The notes: generated from the sequence alone by a model not told the origin. A DNA stretch of 43,389 nucleotides from Verrucomicrobiota bacterium (GCA_003219415.1 QHOS01000035.1:1-43389); one strand, 5' to 3'; shown: positions 17,427 to 26,235, counted from the stretch's first letter. Numbers and translations: made by a program.

Positions 17427-18251
17427 CAGCGGTTCGGCACAAACCGCGCGCATAACGCGTCGGTGGTTTTCGAAAATGCTGATCTGGCGAACCCCAAAGG
17501 CCGCCATCTTTTCTGCAAGCCTTGGGTAATTGTGGCCCAGTTGCGCATGCGAGTGCGCGTCAGAGGCAATCGTAAAAGGGATCCGCTTCTCTATTGCCAG
17601 TTCAATGATCCGGTCGCCGGGATAGAGTTCGTTCACCGGCTTGCGCCATCCAGCGGTGGAAAGTTCAATTGCGAGATTCCGCGCGCGAATAAAATCGAGC
17701 GTTTCATTGACGATGGCTCCGATTTCCGCACGGGGGCGATGACCATGAATCTTAATAAGATCGAGATGAGCAAGGCAATCGATTAAGCCCGTTGCCGCTA
17801 TTTCGCGAACACGGCGCAAATAATCGGCGTAAAGTGCATCGACATCTTGGCCTTCGAATTGCTGTGCGCCATCTGGCACGCTATCGAACATTTGGTCGTC
17901 GCGATTAAGGAAGTGCACGGAGCCAAGGACAAAATCGAGTTTGTCCCAGTGTTTCTCAATCCATTTTCGGCCGGCCGCCGAGTGAATGGGATCGTTATCG
18001 AGCTCAATGCCAGCGCGGATTCTCAGATCGGGATTTCTCTCCCGTAAACGATCGATTTCATCGAAGTCGATTCCGGCGTGATAACGATCGTGATCGGTAA
18101 AGGCTATGTCAGTCAAACCGAAGTTACGCGCAGAATCGGCCCAGGGCTGAAGCAATGCTGGCGTGTAACGCTGCACCCGATGTCCCTGTGGATGAGTATG
18201 GTAATCAGAGAAGAGTTGAAAGTTCGAAGTTGATAGTGGATTGGGGGACAC
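17421..18251 (-). CDS. PHP-domain histidinol-phosphatase-type hydrolase
   Basis: This 276-aa metal-dependent phosphoesterase shows PHP motifs: DYHTHPQGH at residues 16-24, FTDHDRYH (about 51), an acidic GIELDNDP block, DFVLGSVHFL, a CLAHLDLIKIHGHRP motif, and SDAHSHAQLGHNYPRL near the C-terminus. It resembles HisK-type histidinol phosphatases, which dephosphorylate histidinol phosphate. No other histidine gene is nearby, so the substrate is inferred. The GTG at 18251 is the only start before the first metal ligands, and it falls inside a small inverted repeat (TTGATAGT at 18230 with ACTATCAA at 18267) that has reshaped the first dozen codons. Confidence 0.85.
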   Translation of the reverse strand: MSPNPLSTSNFQLFSDYHTHPQGHRVQRYTPALLQPWADSARNFGLTDIAFTDHDRYHAGIDFDEIDRLRERNPDLRIRAGIELDNDPIHSAAGRKWIEKHWDKLDFVLGSVHFLNRDDQMFDSVPDGAQQFEGQDVDALYADYLRRVREIAATGLIDCLAHLDLIKIHGHRPRAEIGAIVNETLDFIRARNLAIELSTAGWRKPVNELYPGDRIIELAIEKRIPFTIASDAHSHAQLGHNYPRLAEKMAAFGVRQISIFENHRRVMRAVCAEPLL

Positions 18252-18300
18252 GATTCAGCTCTATCGACTATCAACACCGAACGCATTCGGGGTCAACCTC

Positions 18301-18834
18301 TCACGGCACAGCCAGGAATTTTTGCCGAACACGCAGCTCCGGGTACTGAGGGAAAAAGACCTCGGCGATAAAGACCTTGTTTGGCGTCAGGTCCCGCGTT
18401 GCGATTGTTTCGTTATACTCAATCCGCTCCTGCGGGTTAATCAAAATCGTGGCGGGTTTTTCTGCGATAGCGTGGTTGTCGGACCATTTTGTCAGGATAT
18501 TTCCTTCGGAATTCATTAGATAAATTTCAATCCGCTGGTTGGTCGGAAAATCGAGGGTCACCGGTCGCTTGGATATGTTTGCCAGTGTCAATTTTATCCC
18601 AAGCTGGCGCACTTCAGACAGCTTGATGCTTTGCGGTGTGATTTGCAGATCAACTGTAAGGCCGCGAAGTCTGGCATCCTTGTATTGGGGAATCGCCTCG
18701 GGAGAAAATGGGTGGAGGAGGCGGCCCAGCCAACCGCGCTTGCGTAGGGGTGTGGACGTCGGTAGTGCGTCCTGAGCAAATATGCTCCCGACGAGGAAAA
18801 GCATCAGAATGTGCAAAACTGCTCGTCCCTTCAT
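18301..18834 (-). CDS. Secreted protein with BsuPI-like beta-sandwich domain
   Basis: This 177-aa protein has a signal peptide (MKGRAVLHILMLFLVGSIFA). After a basic WLGRLLHPF linker, residues 75-175 match the pattern of BsuPI intracellular-proteinase-inhibitor domains: LTLANISKRPVTLDFPTNQR, then IEIYLMNSEGNILTKWSDNH, then INPQERIEYNETI. In that family the beta-sandwich often appears in secreted proteins of unknown role. It is divergent from the small secreted gene at 18905, sharing a 70-bp upstream region. Protease inhibition has not been shown and is not claimed. Confidence 0.65.
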   Translation of the reverse strand: MKGRAVLHILMLFLVGSIFAQDALPTSTPLRKRGWLGRLLHPFSPEAIPQYKDARLRGLTVDLQITPQSIKLSEVRQLGIKLTLANISKRPVTLDFPTNQRIEIYLMNSEGNILTKWSDNHAIAEKPATILINPQERIEYNETIATRDLTPNKVFIAEVFFPQYPELRVRQKFLAVP

Positions 18835-18904
18835 AGTCGGGTTAAAACAGACCCGAAAGCTTTCGAGGTTGCAAAAACCCTGTCACACCCTTTATCCAAT
18901 CCGC

Positions 18905-19372
18905 ATGAAAACTCTCTGTGCATTCGCGTTTTGCCTGTTTTTCGCCGCTACCGAAGGCGCGGCGAAACAACGACATTGCACGTTCCGGTTGCATGCACAA
19001 GCAAACCCTCGGGATACGGAGGTATTCGCGACATCTGTTCGGGCCCAGGTGTCAGGTAAAAACGTGGCAATCGAAAAAATGCCGTGGATTTCGGAGCGCG
19101 ATGTCATAGCGTTTTCCTCGTACCCGGCCGCGAACGGGACTTATGGCGCGCTGCTTCAACTCGACGAGCATGGGCGAGTCGTGCTCGACACTTTAAGCGT
19201 TGAACGTCGCGGCAGTCTTCTTTTTGTGTTCATCAATGGCCGCCCGATTACCGAACTCGAAATCGACAAGCGCGTTTCCGACGGAAAAATCTACATCCCT
19301 TCCGGGCTAACTTCGGCGGATATCGAATTAATGAAAAAGGACTGGCGCATGATTGGACAACGGAAGCGATAA
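18905..19372 (+). CDS. Small secreted protein, SecD-P1-head-like
   Basis: This 155-aa protein begins with a signal peptide (MKTLCAFAFCLFFAATEGAA). The mature part contains YGALLQLDEHGRVVLDTLSV, then LLFVFINGRPITELEIDKRV, then SDGKIYIPSGLTSADIELMK. That order (hydrophobic strand, LDEHGR, then a FVFINGRPI turn followed by IYIPSGLTSADIELM) resembles the P1 head subdomain of SecD, where the pattern is LNDEGA, then VLDGKVISAP and ITGNFTxEEA. No transmembrane domains follow, so it is not SecD itself. The ATG at 18905 was chosen over longer upstream starts because it begins the signal sequence. Function is unknown. Confidence 0.7.
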   Translation: MKTLCAFAFCLFFAATEGAAKQRHCTFRLHAQANPRDTEVFATSVRAQVSGKNVAIEKMPWISERDVIAFSSYPAANGTYGALLQLDEHGRVVLDTLSVERRGSLLFVFINGRPITELEIDKRVSDGKIYIPSGLTSADIELMKKDWRMIGQRKR

Positions 19373-19409
19373 CATGCTACCGGGAACTGACTGGCGTCTC
19401 TTGTAACAC

Positions 19410-20453
19410 ATGAATCGTCTTTTGACGGTGACTTTTTTCACGTTCGCTTTCGCTTTGGTGTGCTCCACAGCGATGGGAGAGAATCAGGCTGTCGATCTCG
19501 GCCTGCCGACTGACAATGATTCCCTGTTTTCAGGCGGCGGGGCTGCCTTTTACCAGTACATCGAACGCAACTACAACGGCGTGAAATCCACGCCATGGGA
19601 AGGCGGTCAATACGGTTTTGTGCGTGATCCAACGGACACAGCAGGGGGCGTCGTTTATACCCGTTTTCATGAAGGGATCGACATTCGCCCCCTGCACCGT
19701 GATGCACATGGTGAACCACTGGATGAAGTGCGCGCCATTGCCGACGGGAAAGTAACGTACACCAATCTCGTGCCCGGCTACTCGAACTACGGGAAATACA
19801 TCGTGATCGAGCACCACTGGGACAGCTCAAGTTACTACAGTTTGTACGGCCACCTGAGTTCGATCGCAGTGCAATCCGGCGACACAGTCAATCGCGGCCA
19901 GCGAATCGCCGTGATGGGGTACACGGGAACGGGACTAAACCGGGAACGCGCGCATCTCCATTTGGAATTGAACCTGATGCTCAGTCATCAATTCGAGGCC
20001 TGGTACAACACATTCTTTAGAAACGATCCCAATCACAACGGCATTTATAATGGCATGAACCTAATCGGGCTCGATATCGCGCGGCTGTACCTTGCGCTAC
20101 ACAAGAATCCTTCGCTGACTATTCCTCAATTCCTCAGTCGCGAAGAGATATTTTACAAGGTGACCGTTCCCAAATCGCGACATTTCGAGCTCCCAAAACT
20201 TTATCCCTGGATGCTCACTGAAGGAAACCGAAGCGAGAAGTCCTCCTGGGAGGTCTCATTTGCACAATCCGGTGTGCCCCTGAGAATAGAATCCAGCGAT
20301 AAAAACGTGACGCAGCCGGAGCTCAGTTATGCCAGGAAAAGTTCGGTTGATTATTCCCATACGACCCGAGACGTAATTTCCGGCCATGGCGCAAGTGCAC
20401 ACCTCACAGATTACGGCAGGCAATTGATGCGGCTGCTGATTTGGCCAGACTAA
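19410..20453 (+). CDS. M23 family metallopeptidase (LytM-type)
   Basis: This 347-aa exported peptidase is likely to cut peptidoglycan cross-links. A signal peptide is present (MNRLLTVTFFTFAFALVCST). Zinc-site motifs are H87 and D91 in RFHEGIDIRP and the HxH at H182/H184 in AHLHLEL, with H148 in LYGHLSSI. GKYIVIEH and GDTVNRGQRIAVMGYTGTG fit the fold. About 150 residues follow the catalytic domain without a recognised motif. It begins 37 bp after the small secreted gene. Complete conservation of the zinc ligands suggests activity, unlike degenerate EnvC/NlpD-type activators. Confidence 0.9.
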   Translation: MNRLLTVTFFTFAFALVCSTAMGENQAVDLGLPTDNDSLFSGGGAAFYQYIERNYNGVKSTPWEGGQYGFVRDPTDTAGGVVYTRFHEGIDIRPLHRDAHGEPLDEVRAIADGKVTYTNLVPGYSNYGKYIVIEHHWDSSSYYSLYGHLSSIAVQSGDTVNRGQRIAVMGYTGTGLNRERAHLHLELNLMLSHQFEAWYNTFFRNDPNHNGIYNGMNLIGLDIARLYLALHKNPSLTIPQFLSREEIFYKVTVPKSRHFELPKLYPWMLTEGNRSEKSSWEVSFAQSGVPLRIESSDKNVTQPELSYARKSSVDYSHTTRDVISGHGASAHLTDYGRQLMRLLIWPD

Positions 20454-20468
20454 AGTCGGAACCGTGCG

Positions 20469-20499
20469 GGAACTTGACTGTTTAAAGGAGTCGAGTTCC
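20469..20499. terminator. Hairpin between convergent M23 peptidase and mog genes
   Basis: An 11-bp stem with one G-T wobble (GGAACTTGACT paired with AGTCGAGTTCC) and a 9-base loop lies between two convergent genes. There is no T-run, so factor-independent activity is doubtful on either strand. Confidence 0.4.
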
Positions 20500-20511
20500 G
20501 GCTGGTGATGA

Positions 20512-21003
20512 TTAGCAGGAAGTAGGCGTGCCTTGCGCGAGCGCAACTCCGTGCGGGATCGCTTCCTTCACGAAGCCGAGACACTCGACGGCGCCGCTCG
20601 GCTTTCCCGGAAGGGCGATCACGAGCGAAAGGTCGACGATCGCTGCCAAACTGCGCGACAGAATGGAATTGGGCGTGATCTTCATGGATTCAGCGCGCAT
20701 CACCTCACCAAAACCGGGCAACTCCACGCGCATAATTGCGCGAATCGCTTCGGGTGTGACATCGCGCGATCCGACGCCCGTTCCACCCGTCGTCAGGATT
20801 AAACCACAGCCTTGTTGTGAAAACGAACGGATCGTCTGCTTAATCCGTTCCGCGTCATCGGGAACAGTTGCTTCCGATAAGACTTGCCATCCCTCCTTTT
20901 GCGCCGCTTCTCTGAGCGCTGGTCCGCCAAGATCCTCATAATGACCTGCGCTGGCGCGATCTGAGATCGTGATAATACCAACAATTTCGTTCCGATTTGT
21001 CAT
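20512..21003 (-). CDS. mog: Molybdopterin adenylyltransferase, MogA/MoaB type
   Basis: This 163-aa enzyme activates molybdopterin with AMP before molybdenum insertion. Family motifs are VGIITISDRASAGHYEDLGG at the N-terminus, LILTTGGTGVGSRDVTPEAI (about 67), LPGFGEVMRAESMKITPNSI, and the C-terminal VIALPGKPSGAVECLGF. The length is typical. It is the last gene of the minus-strand run moaA-moaC-CPBP-mog, starting 14 bp after the CPBP gene, so it is most likely co-transcribed with moaA and moaC. Confidence 0.93.
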   Translation of the reverse strand: MTNRNEIVGIITISDRASAGHYEDLGGPALREAAQKEGWQVLSEATVPDDAERIKQTIRSFSQQGCGLILTTGGTGVGSRDVTPEAIRAIMRVELPGFGEVMRAESMKITPNSILSRSLAAIVDLSLVIALPGKPSGAVECLGFVKEAIPHGVALAQGTPTSC

Positions 21004-21017
21004 ACACTCTCAGTAAC

Positions 21018-22601
21018 TTATGTCGCAGGCAAAAAGGTCAATGCCAACAGTGCAGTCGCATTATTCAAGCCGTGAATTGCGATCGGAAGGCCGAGTGAAC
21101 CGGATCGCCACCGTGCCCACGCCAAGATCACGCCGATACAAAATAGATAAACAAATCCTACGACTTGTAGATGGACGCACGCAAACAAGAAAGCACTACC
21201 TAAAATTGCTCCTCGAATTCCCCATCGTTTTTCGAAAACCCCGTAGAACAAACCCCGAAATAGAATTTCTTCGATGACCGGAAGCACAAGAGGAACAGCC
21301 AGCCAAGCTATTAATGGATTTGTCCGCAGTGCCTTTTGTATTAACGGAATGCTGTGCTGAAGCGGCAGGGGTTTATGCATGATCTCCACGTAGAGCCATG
21401 AGAACGCAGCGCTCATCAAAAAGAGCAGGAGCAACAGTAGGAGTGAGATCGCCGCTACTTTCCACGGTCCGAAACGTAATGGCCATTGAAACGACATTCC
21501 CCAAGGTTGGCGGGCAAATCCAATCGCCGCCACAAAGATAATCGGCAATGCAGCAACCATCAGGCCTGAAAACACGCTCTCATTCAACCCAAGCGGTGGA
21601 AACAATGTGAACAGGAGGAAGAATGCGCTTTGGCCTACAAAGAAAAGAACCAGCCAGGCGACAGAAAAACGCAATCCCGGAAATGTCGCGGAGCGTATTG
21701 GCAAACTAAAGGCCAGAAGGAGGGCAAAACCGACTAGGTAAACCACTGTGAGCACGCCCCCCAAAGCGGCTACGAAGAAGGGAAAGATTCGAGCCCCCTT
21801 TTGAAACTGTTGAGTTGCCAAATAACAAGTGAAAAGCTCGTCGCGAGAGGCTTTGTCTTGCGGCTTTATCTCGCGCGCTTTCTCAAAACTCGGAATAGCT
21901 TCGAGAAATTTACGCGCGCGGACCAAACTCATGCCTCCCCAAAAATTGGCGTTAAAATCTGACGGTCGAAGCTCACCCGCTTTGCCTAACGAATGAGAGG
22001 CCTCTTCAAATCGACCTGCGCGCAACGAACTCAAGCCGCGCCAATACTGTGCGTCAAAATCTTTCGGATCGAGTTTGAGCGCTTCGCCCAGTGCGTTGCT
22101 GGCTGCGTCGTAATTTTGCGATCGGTACAAAGCATAGCCCAAATACAGATGGCTGAAAAAATCCGAAGGATCTAACGAAAGAGCTTGCCGGAGCGCTTTG
22201 ATTGCCTTCTCGAGCTGCAGCTTGGCATAATAGCCGATGCCTAACTCGCGATAGGCGTAGCTATCCTTCGGATCGAGCGAAATGGCCCGATTAAGTATCT
22301 CAATTGCCTCGTCGTAACGCTCAAGTTTCTGCAGACAAAATGCCAGATCGTCATAGTAGAAACTATTCTTTGAGTTGATCGAAATCGCTCTTTGAAACTC
22401 CCGTGTTGCATCTTCGTACCGCGCTTGTTCTTCCAAGGATCGTCCAGCTTCATAATGCTCGTTATCGCTCTTTGATTCTACAGGGACGGGGCCCCCGTTT
22501 CGTTGGCGCTCATCGCGGGGGTTTTGCTCCCGCGCAACGCCAAATGAACAGAGGGTCAAAAAAACGGCGAGAAACCGGACGCAAACTTTACTCTGAATCA
22601 C
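21018..22601 (-). CDS. TPR protein fused to a CPBP-family intramembrane protease
   Basis: This 527-aa fusion has a signal-like N-terminus (about 5-22) and about six TPR units at residues 48-265. A TM helix at about 274-300 starts a polytopic region ending in a CPBP (Abi/CAAX-type) glutamic protease domain. Its motifs are EEILFRG with E444, E445 and R449, FACVHLQ with H477, and HGLNNA with H510. All expected catalytic positions are present. It begins with GTG at 22601, 4 bp after moaC, and mog follows by 14 bp. The TPR part is probably periplasmic, assuming export. The substrate is unknown. Confidence 0.88.
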   Translation of the reverse strand: MIQSKVCVRFLAVFLTLCSFGVAREQNPRDERQRNGGPVPVESKSDNEHYEAGRSLEEQARYEDATREFQRAISINSKNSFYYDDLAFCLQKLERYDEAIEILNRAISLDPKDSYAYRELGIGYYAKLQLEKAIKALRQALSLDPSDFFSHLYLGYALYRSQNYDAASNALGEALKLDPKDFDAQYWRGLSSLRAGRFEEASHSLGKAGELRPSDFNANFWGGMSLVRARKFLEAIPSFEKAREIKPQDKASRDELFTCYLATQQFQKGARIFPFFVAALGGVLTVVYLVGFALLLAFSLPIRSATFPGLRFSVAWLVLFFVGQSAFFLLFTLFPPLGLNESVFSGLMVAALPIIFVAAIGFARQPWGMSFQWPLRFGPWKVAAISLLLLLLLFLMSAAFSWLYVEIMHKPLPLQHSIPLIQKALRTNPLIAWLAVPLVLPVIEEILFRGLFYGVFEKRWGIRGAILGSAFLFACVHLQVVGFVYLFCIGVILAWARWRSGSLGLPIAIHGLNNATALLALTFLPAT

Positions 22602-22605
22602 GAGG

Positions 22606-23070
22606 TCATTGATCGGGCGCAGTCTTTATCTTCTCGAGCAGATGCACGTCCAAAATCCGCATTTCTTTGTCCACTGCCTTGCACATGTCGTAGATCGTGA
22701 GCAGGGCAACCGTCGCGCCGACGAGCGCTTCCATCTCTACTCCGGTCTGCGCAATGGTTTGTGCGGTGCATTTCACTTCTGCGCCATCGTTCGACGTAAC
22801 AATATCGACTTTAACTTCACCGAGCGGCAGAGTGTGGCAGAGCGGAATCAGCTGCGCGGTCTGTTTCGCGGCTTGAATACCGGCGATCCGCGCGGTGGCT
22901 AAGACGTTTCCCTTCGCGACTTGATCGTTCGTAATCAGCTCGATCGTGTCGCGTTGAAGCTGAATCTTTCCACTCGCAACAGCTTTTCTCTTACTCATTG
23001 GCTTGGCCGAAACATCGACCATCTGCGCGCGACCATCAGCGCCGACATGACTGAGTTGTCTCATTTTCAT
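22606..23070 (-). CDS. moaC: Cyclic pyranopterin monophosphate synthase
   Basis: This 154-aa MoaC acts after MoaA to form cyclic pyranopterin monophosphate in Moco synthesis. Visible signatures are RQLSHVGADGRAQMVDVSAK at the start, LIPLCHTLPLGEVKVDI, GVEMEALVGATVALLTIYDM and CKAVDKEMRI, which include the active-site Lys, His, Glu and Asp positions known from the family. The ATG at 23070 is preferred; an upstream ATG at 23082 exists only because the dispersed repeat at 23077-23167 supplies it. No convincing SD is seen. Reading frame and length are normal. Confidence 0.93.
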   Translation of the reverse strand: MKMRQLSHVGADGRAQMVDVSAKPMSKRKAVASGKIQLQRDTIELITNDQVAKGNVLATARIAGIQAAKQTAQLIPLCHTLPLGEVKVDIVTSNDGAEVKCTAQTIAQTGVEMEALVGATVALLTIYDMCKAVDKEMRILDVHLLEKIKTAPDQ

Positions 23071-23076
23071 CACGCT

Positions 23077-23167
23077 TGTCATTCTGAGCGAAGCGAAGAA
23101 TCTCTGATCATTCTTCTATCAGGTACTAAGGACTAATCAGAGATGTTTCGCTTCGCTCAACATGACA
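23077..23167. repeat. Long inverted-repeat element, copy C (91 bp)
   Basis: The left arm begins TGTCATTCTGAGCGAAGCG and the right arm ends TTCGCTTCGCTCAACATGAC, in the same orientation as copy A. The centre is unrelated to the other copies, but TGATCA near the left arm and CTAATCA near the right partly pair. It lies between moaA and moaC inside the Moco operon, where its left end creates an alternative moaC start codon. Confidence 0.85.
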
Positions 23168-23191
23168 GAAAAGCGTTCAATCGCCTAATGC

Positions 23192-24214
23192 TTAACCGCC
23201 GATGGCGATCATCCTGCGGTTTGGTTGGTAGTTATTTCGAAAGTCGTGCTGCTCCGGTTTTCGATCGACCACATCCAAGAAGAATTGCTTTAACTCCGCG
23301 TCGCTAGCACCGGCTCGCAGCGGTTTCATGATGTCGAACTCCAGATAGCTGCCGAGACAGGGACGCAATTTACCGTCGCATGTGAGACGCAGCTTGTTGC
23401 AGCTTTCGCAGAAATGAAGGTTTGTCATTGCTCCGATAAAGCCGATGCGCTGTGGGCGTCCCGGGATTTGGTAGTAAGTCGCCGGGCCATTGGTTCGAAA
23501 CTCAGCTTCAGGAATCAAAACACCATAACGCGATTCGATGATCCTCTTCGCCTCGCGGACCGGCATGAAGTTTTTATCATCGAGCACTTCGGTTGTGCTA
23601 ACCGGCATCATCTCGATGAAACGAAGAATCAAACCCCGCGACGCTGCGAATTCTATCAACGGAATCAGCTGATCCTCATTTCGGCCGCGCATGAGGACCG
23701 TGTTCAACTTAATTTGCTCGAAGTCCGCGGCGATGGCTGCATCAATGCCACGGAGAACCTGTTCATGGAAATCGCGTCCGGTAATTTGCGAATAGGTCGC
23801 CGGATCTAATGTATCGAGTGAAATATTGACTGATCGCACGCCGCCCCCTCGCAGAGCGCTAGCCATTGTTTCTCCAGAGGGGATTCCGCGCGCGAGCAAT
23901 GTTCCATTTGTCGAAAGACCGATGCTTCCGATGCCGGGGATTCCAGGGATTTGCCTGATGAAATCGAGCACATCGCGTCGCGTCAACGGCTCGCCCCCGG
24001 TAATTCGCACTTTCGAAACGCCCAACTCTGCCGCAATGCGAATGAGGCGGAGCGTTTCTTCGAAGGTCAGAATTTCCTCACGCGGTAACCACTCCTGTAA
24101 TTCCTGCGGCATGCAATAGGTGCAACGCTCGTTGCAACGGTCCGTGATCGAGACGCGCAGATAGGAAATCCGATGACCGTAGTGATCTTGCACGCAGCAA
24201 GACGTTAACGGCAA
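23192..24214 (-). CDS. moaA: GTP 3',8-cyclase (radical SAM)
   Basis: This 340-aa enzyme begins Moco synthesis by rearranging GTP with radical SAM chemistry. The N-terminal cluster motif CNERCTYC provides C27, C31 and C34. KVRITGGEPLTRRDVLDFIR, VNISLDTLDP and LRFIEMMPV follow. The C-terminal [4Fe-4S] site is seen in FCESCNKLRLTCDGKLRPCL. The protein ends with the functional double glycine (IGG). It is the first gene of the minus-strand Moco run; copy C of the inverted-repeat element sits between it and moaC. Confidence 0.95.
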   Translation of the reverse strand: MPLTSCCVQDHYGHRISYLRVSITDRCNERCTYCMPQELQEWLPREEILTFEETLRLIRIAAELGVSKVRITGGEPLTRRDVLDFIRQIPGIPGIGSIGLSTNGTLLARGIPSGETMASALRGGGVRSVNISLDTLDPATYSQITGRDFHEQVLRGIDAAIAADFEQIKLNTVLMRGRNEDQLIPLIEFAASRGLILRFIEMMPVSTTEVLDDKNFMPVREAKRIIESRYGVLIPEAEFRTNGPATYYQIPGRPQRIGFIGAMTNLHFCESCNKLRLTCDGKLRPCLGSYLEFDIMKPLRAGASDAELKQFFLDVVDRKPEQHDFRNNYQPNRRMIAIGG

Positions 24215-24280
24215 GCAGATGTTGAATCAAGAATTCACAATCGTTGACTCGACTTCCAGGGAACGTATGGTCGTAGCGCT

Positions 24281-24712
24281 ATGAAGCGTCGAGTCCCGTG
24301 GGTCGCGCTGACATTCGGGATAGCAGCCACCGCGTTGCTTTTCACCAGTTGTGGAACCACAGGCCAGCGTATTTCCCAACATCCGGAAATCTATCAGCGT
24401 CTTTCTCCGAGGGACCAGGCGCTGGTCAGTCAAGGACAGATCCGACCGGGTATGACCATGGACGCGGTATGGCTGGCCTGGGGTACACCAGAGCAAAAGA
24501 TCCCGGGCTACGGGCGTGGTCGTCCCACCGAGACGTGGGTGTATCTGCGTTATGAAACACCGCCCAGCTACGGGGGGCCGTACTATTACGGGCCATTCGA
24601 CTGGTCGTATATTCCGCCGAAGTTCCCCTACCCATCCAAAGGAGTCACTTTCGCGAACGGCAGAGTTGTTTTTTTCCGGCACCTGCCGTCGCCACCGCCA
24701 TTAGGCTGGTAA
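24281..24712 (+). CDS. Small lipoprotein with SmpA/BamE-like region
   Basis: This 143-aa protein has a signal peptide ending in a lipobox (LLFTSC, C24). The region LVSQGQIRPGMTMDAVWLAW, then GTPEQKIPGYGRG and ETWVYLRYE, follows the SmpA/OmlA (BamE) pattern of a short helix, the IRPGMT turn and beta strands. The tail is rich in Tyr, Gly and Pro. It is divergent from moaA (66 bp) and precedes the UbiD-family gene by 56 bp. A BamE-like fold in an outer-membrane lipoprotein is the best reading; membership of the BAM complex is unproven. Confidence 0.7.
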   Translation: MKRRVPWVALTFGIAATALLFTSCGTTGQRISQHPEIYQRLSPRDQALVSQGQIRPGMTMDAVWLAWGTPEQKIPGYGRGRPTETWVYLRYETPPSYGGPYYYGPFDWSYIPPKFPYPSKGVTFANGRVVFFRHLPSPPPLGW

Positions 24713-24768
24713 ACAATTTCGTTCGCATTCCGCCAGGAAACGAATCAGTGTAGCGTGACGCCTCAGCA

Positions 24769-26235
24769 ATGGCTTACCGCTCATTCCGCAGTTTCCTCGA
24801 CGCTCTTGAGAAAGCGGGCGACCTGAAACGCATCGCAGTTCCGGTCGATACCGATTTGCTCATCGCAGAGTGGGCTGATCGCGAGATGAAATCACCAGGT
24901 GGCGGAAAGGCGCTTCTGTTCGAGCAGCCGATTGTCGATGGAAAAAAATCAGAATTCGCTGTTGCGATTAACACGATGGGATCGCGCCGCCGCATGGCAA
25001 TGGCGCTTCAAGTTGAAGACATCGAAGATGTCGCCCGGGAAATTCAACTCATCCTGAAAGCAAAACCGCCTACCGATCTTCGCGAAGGCTGGAACTTGCT
25101 CAAACAGGGAATTCATCTCCTGCATGCGCGCCCAAAATCCGTACACGATGCGCCGTGTCAGGAAGTCGTCCATCGCATGGAAAATGGAGATTTTTCCCTG
25201 GAAGATCTGCCGATCCTCAAATGCTGGCCGAAAGACGGCGGACGTTTCATCACGCTGGCAAATGTGCACACGCGCGACCCCGAGACCGGGGCCCGCAACG
25301 TCGGCATCTACCGGATGCAAGTTTACGATAGACACACGACCGGCATGCACTGGCAGCTTCACAAGGTCGGCGCGCGACACGGCAAGCGATATTACGAGCG
25401 CGGGGAGCGCATGCCGGTTGCAGTCACACTGGGTGGCGATCCCGTATATACCTTCGCTGCAACTGCACCACTGCCGGATGGGCTGGACGAGCTTCTGTTC
25501 GCTGGTTTTCTGCGAAGAAAATCAGTTGAGCTTGTCCGCTGCAAGACGATCGACCTTGAGGTACCAGCGGACGTTGACTTTGTCTTGGAAGGATACGTCC
25601 AACCTGGCGAGCTGCGCCCGGAGGGGCCGTTCGGTGATCACACCGGTTATTACACTGCCATCGAGGATTATCCCGCGTTCCATCTAACGGCAATCACGCA
25701 CCGACGTGACGCAGTTTATCCAACAACAATCGTCGGTATCCCACCGATGGAAGACTATTACATCGGGGAAGCGTGCGTGCGTATTTTTCTGCCGGTCTTC
25801 AAAATGAATTTTCCAGAACTTGTGGACATGGCGCTGCCGCCCGAGGGCGTTTTTCACAACCTGGTCTTCATCAGCATCCGGAAGCAGTATCCTTACCAAG
25901 CGTTTAAGGTGATGCATGGCCTCTGGGGCATGGGTCAGATGATGTTCAGCAAGTACATCGTGGCCGTGGACGAAGATTGCGATGTGCACAATACAAGCGA
26001 AGTGCTCTTCCGGTTGTGCGCCAATACCGATCCCGCGCGCGACACAACCGTCATCAAGAATCCAAGCGATTCGCTCGATCACGCCCCGAGCGAACAAAAC
26101 ATCGGCTCACATATGGGGTTTGATGCGACGCGCAAATTGCCTGGCGAAAATTATCGTCGTCCGTGGCCGGAATTGTTGAAGATGACCGATGAAGCGAGAG
26201 CGCTGGTGGATGCACTCCAAGCGCAAGCGCGCTGA
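24769..26235 (+). CDS. UbiD-family prenyl-FMN-dependent decarboxylase
   Basis: This 488-aa member of the UbiD family decarboxylates aromatic or unsaturated acids using prenylated FMN. Features include FRSFLDALEKAGDLKRI at the start, NVGIYRMQVYDRHTTGMHWQ, EGPFGDHTGYYT (the conserved glycine/acidic region) and VFHNLVFISIRKQYPYQAFK. UbiD itself works in ubiquinone synthesis, and paralogues serve menaquinone synthesis by the futalosine route. No UbiX-like flavin prenyltransferase is in the window, so the exact substrate is undecided. The gene converges with the glycine-zipper gene, 19 bp apart. Confidence 0.9.
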   Translation: MAYRSFRSFLDALEKAGDLKRIAVPVDTDLLIAEWADREMKSPGGGKALLFEQPIVDGKKSEFAVAINTMGSRRRMAMALQVEDIEDVAREIQLILKAKPPTDLREGWNLLKQGIHLLHARPKSVHDAPCQEVVHRMENGDFSLEDLPILKCWPKDGGRFITLANVHTRDPETGARNVGIYRMQVYDRHTTGMHWQLHKVGARHGKRYYERGERMPVAVTLGGDPVYTFAATAPLPDGLDELLFAGFLRRKSVELVRCKTIDLEVPADVDFVLEGYVQPGELRPEGPFGDHTGYYTAIEDYPAFHLTAITHRRDAVYPTTIVGIPPMEDYYIGEACVRIFLPVFKMNFPELVDMALPPEGVFHNLVFISIRKQYPYQAFKVMHGLWGMGQMMFSKYIVAVDEDCDVHNTSEVLFRLCANTDPARDTTVIKNPSDSLDHAPSEQNIGSHMGFDATRKLPGENYRRPWPELLKMTDEARALVDALQAQAR

